Source: Neobacillus sp. YX16 (GTDB lineage: Bacteria; Bacillota; Bacilli; Bacillales; Cytobacillaceae). Taken from it: a stretch of 64,000 bases of DNA. The translations under genes and the position numbers were made by a program. The notes under the pieces were generated by a model. It was given only the letters and a program-made list of their open reading frames with translations, ran no database searches and was not told where the DNA came from. Shown piece after piece: positions 60,834-64,000 of the stretch (position 1 is its first letter; each line of letters starts with the position of its first letter). Location of the stretch: positions 2,742,001 through 2,806,000 of the forward strand of contig NZ_CP126115.1 of NCBI RefSeq assembly GCF_030123505.1, written 5' to 3'.

Positions 60834-62957
60834 GTGGAAAATAGCCACAAACAACCTGAATTAGAAGTAAGGGTCAAGAAAATCATTGAAGTAGATGGAT
60901 TGAAATTTAAAGACTTGAATAATAGTGGGAAACTAGAGCCATACAAAGATTGGCGTTTGAGTCCAAAAGAACGTGCGGAGAATCTAGTCTCATTGATGAA
61001 TATTGATGAAAAGGTCGGCATGATGCTGATTAATAGCCGTCCGATGGGGCTCTCTCAAAAAGATAAGAGCAAGACAAGCCATGATGGTGTGTTAGATGAA
61101 GCGATTGTTGAAAAGGGTGAAACTATTTTTGCGCTTTCTAAAGTATATGGAACAACGCATACCATTGAAAACATGCATTTGCGCCACTTTATCCTAAGAG
61201 ACAATTGGAGTCCCTCTCAAATGGCTGAGTGGGTTAATAAAATGAATGAATTATGCGAGGGAACGCGTCTAGGTATTCCTTGTTTAATCGCATCTAATTC
61301 AAGAAACGAACATGCGGAAGCTGTGTTTGGCATGAATGATGCATCAGGTATTTTTTCGACCTGGCCAGGAACGTTAGGTCTTGCTGCAGCGGCTAAGGGA
61401 GATATGAAAAATGGCGGGGACGCATCACTTATTAGTCAATTTGCCCAAATAGCGCACGATGAGTGGGATGCAACGGGCTTACGCAAGGGATATATGTATA
61501 TGGCTGATACTGTCACAGATCCTAGATGGCAGCGGATATATGGTACGTTTGGTGAGGACACAGAATTTATTTCGGATGCAATCGGCCGCCTCATTGACGG
61601 ATTCCAAGGAGAGGAATTAGGAAAACATAGTATTGCTATGACAACCAAGCATTTTCCTGGCGGAGGAGCAAGGGAAAATGGATTTGATCCCCATTATGAA
61701 GAGGGTAAATGGAATCTATATCCAACTCCTGGAAGCTTAGAGCAGTATCATCTGCCACCGTTTCGGGCAGCGATAGAACATGGCACTTCATCCTTTATGC
61801 CATACTATTCAATCCCTAGTATCAAGAAAAGTGTGGTGCAAGAATTCGAAGGGCAAGATATTCCTTTCGAGGAAGTTGGCTTTACTTTTAATCATTATTT
61901 CTTACAGCATATTCTCAGAGAAAAACTAGGATTCAAAGGCTATATTAATAGCGATAGCGGTGTCACAAGTAAAATGAGCTGGGGCGTTGAACACTTAAGC
62001 GAGGCGGAACGTTTTGCCAAAGCCGTTAATGCCGGGACAGATCTTGTTTCTGATTCAAATGATGTTGAAAATCTTAAAAAGGCCATCGAAAATGGCTGGA
62101 TTAGCGAAAAGCGTATTAATGAAGCAAATGTAAGACTTCTTACAGAAATGTTTACTTTGGGATTGTTTGATGATCGTACGTATGTTTCACCAGATTATGC
62201 TGCTTCAGTGGTTAGTACTCCAGCACATTGGGAAGCTGCTTATGAAGCACATAAAAAATCAGTAACGATTCTGAAGAATTCAAATCAGACATTACCTTTA
62301 AAAGCTGAAAACGTAAATGGGAAGAAGGTTTACGTGGAAGTTTTACACAAGGAAACTGAACGAGCTGCTTCTTATACCGAAAAGGCAAGGCAGGAATGCG
62401 AAGAACTTGGCCTATTTACACTGGTCAATAATTATGAAGAAGCGGATCTAGCTATTTTGTTCCTTCATCCAAAGTCTGGAGCTTATTTCAATGCAACACC
62501 AGGTCTGTTAGAACTTGAATTATGCGAAAATAAAACGTTAACAGCATTAGATGGTACAACCTATCAAGAAACTACGTTAACGGGTATGGATCATCTGAAG
62601 GAAGTTTGTGACAGTGTCCATGTTCGCGGAGGAAAAGTTATCATCAGTGTGAATTTCACATTGCCGTGGATTCTTGGAAATGTTGAACCTTTAGCAGATG
62701 CGTTGATTGCTGGTTACGATACATTCATTAAGCCACAATTTGAGGTAATCGCTGGCCAATTCCAACCAGTGGGTGTATTACCGCTAACATTGCCAGCAAG
62801 TGATGAAGTCATTGCGGTTGATGAAAATGGAAATTGTAAGTCACCAAATGATGTACCCGGCTATGACAAGGACAAATATATGCCTGAAGGTCTTTCATAT
62901 GCTTATAAAGATAGTGATGGTAATGTTTATAAACTTGGTTATGGCTTAACATATTAA
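60834..62957 (+). CDS. Glycoside hydrolase family 3 (beta-glucosidase-like)
   Basis: A 707-residue cytoplasmic glycosidase without a signal peptide. The N-terminal barrel shows TTKHFPGGGARENG (catalytic-site Lys-His) and the nucleophile aspartate in YINSDSGVTSKMSWG. The C-terminal alpha/beta sandwich runs to the end (PEGLSYAYKDSDGNVYKLGYGLTY region). The family hydrolyses beta-glucosides, beta-xylosides or N-acetylglucosaminides; which one is unclear. GTG 60834 follows AGGAGG at eight bases. It is divergent from the AraC regulator at 60645. Confidence 0.87.
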   Translation: MENSHKQPELEVRVKKIIEVDGLKFKDLNNSGKLEPYKDWRLSPKERAENLVSLMNIDEKVGMMLINSRPMGLSQKDKSKTSHDGVLDEAIVEKGETIFALSKVYGTTHTIENMHLRHFILRDNWSPSQMAEWVNKMNELCEGTRLGIPCLIASNSRNEHAEAVFGMNDASGIFSTWPGTLGLAAAAKGDMKNGGDASLISQFAQIAHDEWDATGLRKGYMYMADTVTDPRWQRIYGTFGEDTEFISDAIGRLIDGFQGEELGKHSIAMTTKHFPGGGARENGFDPHYEEGKWNLYPTPGSLEQYHLPPFRAAIEHGTSSFMPYYSIPSIKKSVVQEFEGQDIPFEEVGFTFNHYFLQHILREKLGFKGYINSDSGVTSKMSWGVEHLSEAERFAKAVNAGTDLVSDSNDVENLKKAIENGWISEKRINEANVRLLTEMFTLGLFDDRTYVSPDYAASVVSTPAHWEAAYEAHKKSVTILKNSNQTLPLKAENVNGKKVYVEVLHKETERAASYTEKARQECEELGLFTLVNNYEEADLAILFLHPKSGAYFNATPGLLELELCENKTLTALDGTTYQETTLTGMDHLKEVCDSVHVRGGKVIISVNFTLPWILGNVEPLADALIAGYDTFIKPQFEVIAGQFQPVGVLPLTLPASDEVIAVDENGNCKSPNDVPGYDKDKYMPEGLSYAYKDSDGNVYKLGYGLTY

Positions 62958-62978
62958 TAATATTAATTGAAAAATTTT

Positions 62979-63009
62979 AGCTAAGGTTTCTTGCCTTAGC
63001 TTTTTTATT
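62979..63009 (+). terminator. Rho-independent terminator of the GH3 gene
   Basis: AGCTAAGG and CCTTAGCT flank TTTCTTG, followed by TTTTTATTT. Confidence 0.8.
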
Positions 63010-63126
63010 TGCCAGATTGATTAGGGGTAAACAAAAGGTAAATTTAACCAAAAATAACATAGGGAATATGGACTAACCTTCATTTCATATATATGGGAAG
63101 GAAGTGTATATAAGAGGAGGGACAAA

Positions 63127-63918
63127 ATGGCAGCAAATCCGATTGTTGCTAGATCATTGGACGAAATTAAATTTTGGTCTAGGATTATGAAAGAACATTC
63201 TTTATTTTTAAGTCTTGGATTCACCTATGAACAGAAACAATTAATTGAGGAAGCCCAGCAGTTTATGGCTTTATTCGAGAGAATTGAGGAGAAGCTATCT
63301 AGGTTTACGGTAAATTCGGATTTACGTCAAGTTCAAGCTTTTAATACCGAGGTTTATCAAGCAGCAGCAGCGATTTATGGCTATAAAAGGAAGATATTAG
63401 ATTTAACTCTTCGCTGTCAGATCAGGCATAACAATTTCCCGTTATTAATTGACCATATTAGCAGAGAAGCGGCATATTTTGCTAATCGCTTAAAAGAATT
63501 AAATGAAGGAATATTAGCCCCGACACCTGATTCAATAATTGAAGAAAATGTATTTTTCTTAAAGATTATGGCCGACCATGCAAAGTTTATCGGGCACCTT
63601 TTAGATCCTTCGGAAAGAAAGTTAGTGGAACAGGCGAGAGAGTTTAGTAATGATTTTGATAAATTGTTGTTCCAGGCAGTTGATTTAGACTATATGCGAC
63701 CACAATCTGAAACCCAACCATTACTTGGTCAATTTTTAAACCAAAATAAAGTATCCGTTGCTTCATTAAGGGATTTTAAGAAAACAGCAAGAGATTTAAT
63801 AGAAGAATGTCGGATTAAGAGCAACATTCACCCACTCTTAGCTGACCATACATTTAGGGAAGCTTCGAGATTCCTAGAAATCATTGATATGTTTGAGGCT
63901 AGTCTAAGTGGAACTTAA
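63127..63918 (+). CDS. DUF2935 family protein
   Basis: A 263-residue protein of two similar helical halves, each with a ferritin-like histidine/glutamate pattern: SRIMKEHSLFLSLGFTYEQK with DHISREAAYF, and FFLKIMADHAKFIGHLLDPS with DHTFREASRF. The duplication is clear. DUF2935 proteins occur in sporulating Firmicutes and lack a known role; metal binding is plausible from the paired motifs. AGAGGAGGG precedes the ATG. Confidence 0.82.
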   Translation: MAANPIVARSLDEIKFWSRIMKEHSLFLSLGFTYEQKQLIEEAQQFMALFERIEEKLSRFTVNSDLRQVQAFNTEVYQAAAAIYGYKRKILDLTLRCQIRHNNFPLLIDHISREAAYFANRLKELNEGILAPTPDSIIEENVFFLKIMADHAKFIGHLLDPSERKLVEQAREFSNDFDKLLFQAVDLDYMRPQSETQPLLGQFLNQNKVSVASLRDFKKTARDLIEECRIKSNIHPLLADHTFREASRFLEIIDMFEASLSGT

Positions 63919-63929
63919 TAAATTATTAT

Positions 63930-63972
63930 AAAAACAAACCTTCCACTTTGAACAGGTGGAAGGTTTGTTTTC
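63930..63972 (+). terminator. Rho-independent terminator
   Basis: AAAACAAACCTTCCAC and its complement form a 16-base stem just after the DUF2935 stop. Confidence 0.85.
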
Positions 63973-64000
63973 TGTTTACTTTGGAAACGCCTTCGATTTA

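Overview
The window looks like chromosome from an endospore-forming, low-GC Gram-positive bacterium of the Bacillaceae (Bacillus / Neobacillus / Mesobacillus type). Evidence: AT-rich DNA, strong AGGAGG-type ribosome binding sites, many TTG and GTG starts, a Spo0E-like phosphatase, a SleB-like LysM hydrolase, a Fur-regulated basic protein, several DUF3231 and DUF2935 spore-coat-like proteins, preQ1-I riboswitches, and two copies of a structured interspersed repeat. I see no rRNA, tRNA, CRISPR array, transposase gene or prophage.

Layout. 1-5.3 kb: an edge fragment, a Spo0E-like gene, an aliphatic-sulfonate/nitrate-type ABC importer operon, an OsmC protein, the first repeat element and a J-domain protein. 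5.3-8.2 kb: the queuosine precursor locus, with queF facing away from queCDE and a separate preQ1-I riboswitch and terminator on each transcript. 8.2-17.6 kb: FbpA-like protein, a DUF3231 protein, an XylR_N/V4R regulator without its DNA-binding end, a class A PBP, catalase, a VOC protein, a TPR protein and a CoxG-like protein. 17.6-27 kb: small proteins, acetyltransferases, two tandem DUF3231 genes, signal peptidase I, a four-helix-bundle protein, a large nested repeat and a SleB-like hydrolase. 27-40 kb: a flavin monooxygenase, an AraC/GyrI regulator, an ArsR-SRPBCC fusion, a KtrB-type potassium channel, a threonine-aldolase-like enzyme, a decayed amino-acid permease and a PabB-PabC fusion. 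40-53.8 kb: mostly single-gene units, a fourth DUF3231 gene, an amidase, an esterase, a MocR regulator and two broken genes. 53.9-58 kb: an MBL-fold hydrolase, then a MarR / CarD-like / MFS efflux block sharing one palindrome. 58-64 kb: CBS protein, DUF4317, an AraC regulator divergent from a GH3 glycosidase, and DUF2935.

Most genes are single-gene units closed by clear hairpin terminators, typical of an accessory chromosomal region. Four genes are visibly decaying (permease, haloperoxidase-like PAP2, a small cytosolic protein, a hexapeptide-repeat enzyme remnant) and one regulator has lost its C-terminus.

The strongest new-looking signal is at 55.1-56.3 kb. The palindrome TGTCAA-N5-TTGACA occurs before the MarR gene and again between the CarD-like and MFS genes. 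At the second site each arm is the -35 box of one of two divergent promoters, so a single dimer could shut both. Other items worth follow-up: the nested repeat at 25.7-26.1 kb, the ArsR-SRPBCC fusion with a retained internal start, 11-bp-phased CTTAAG boxes before 40791, and several unlisted microproteins with good ribosome binding sites.
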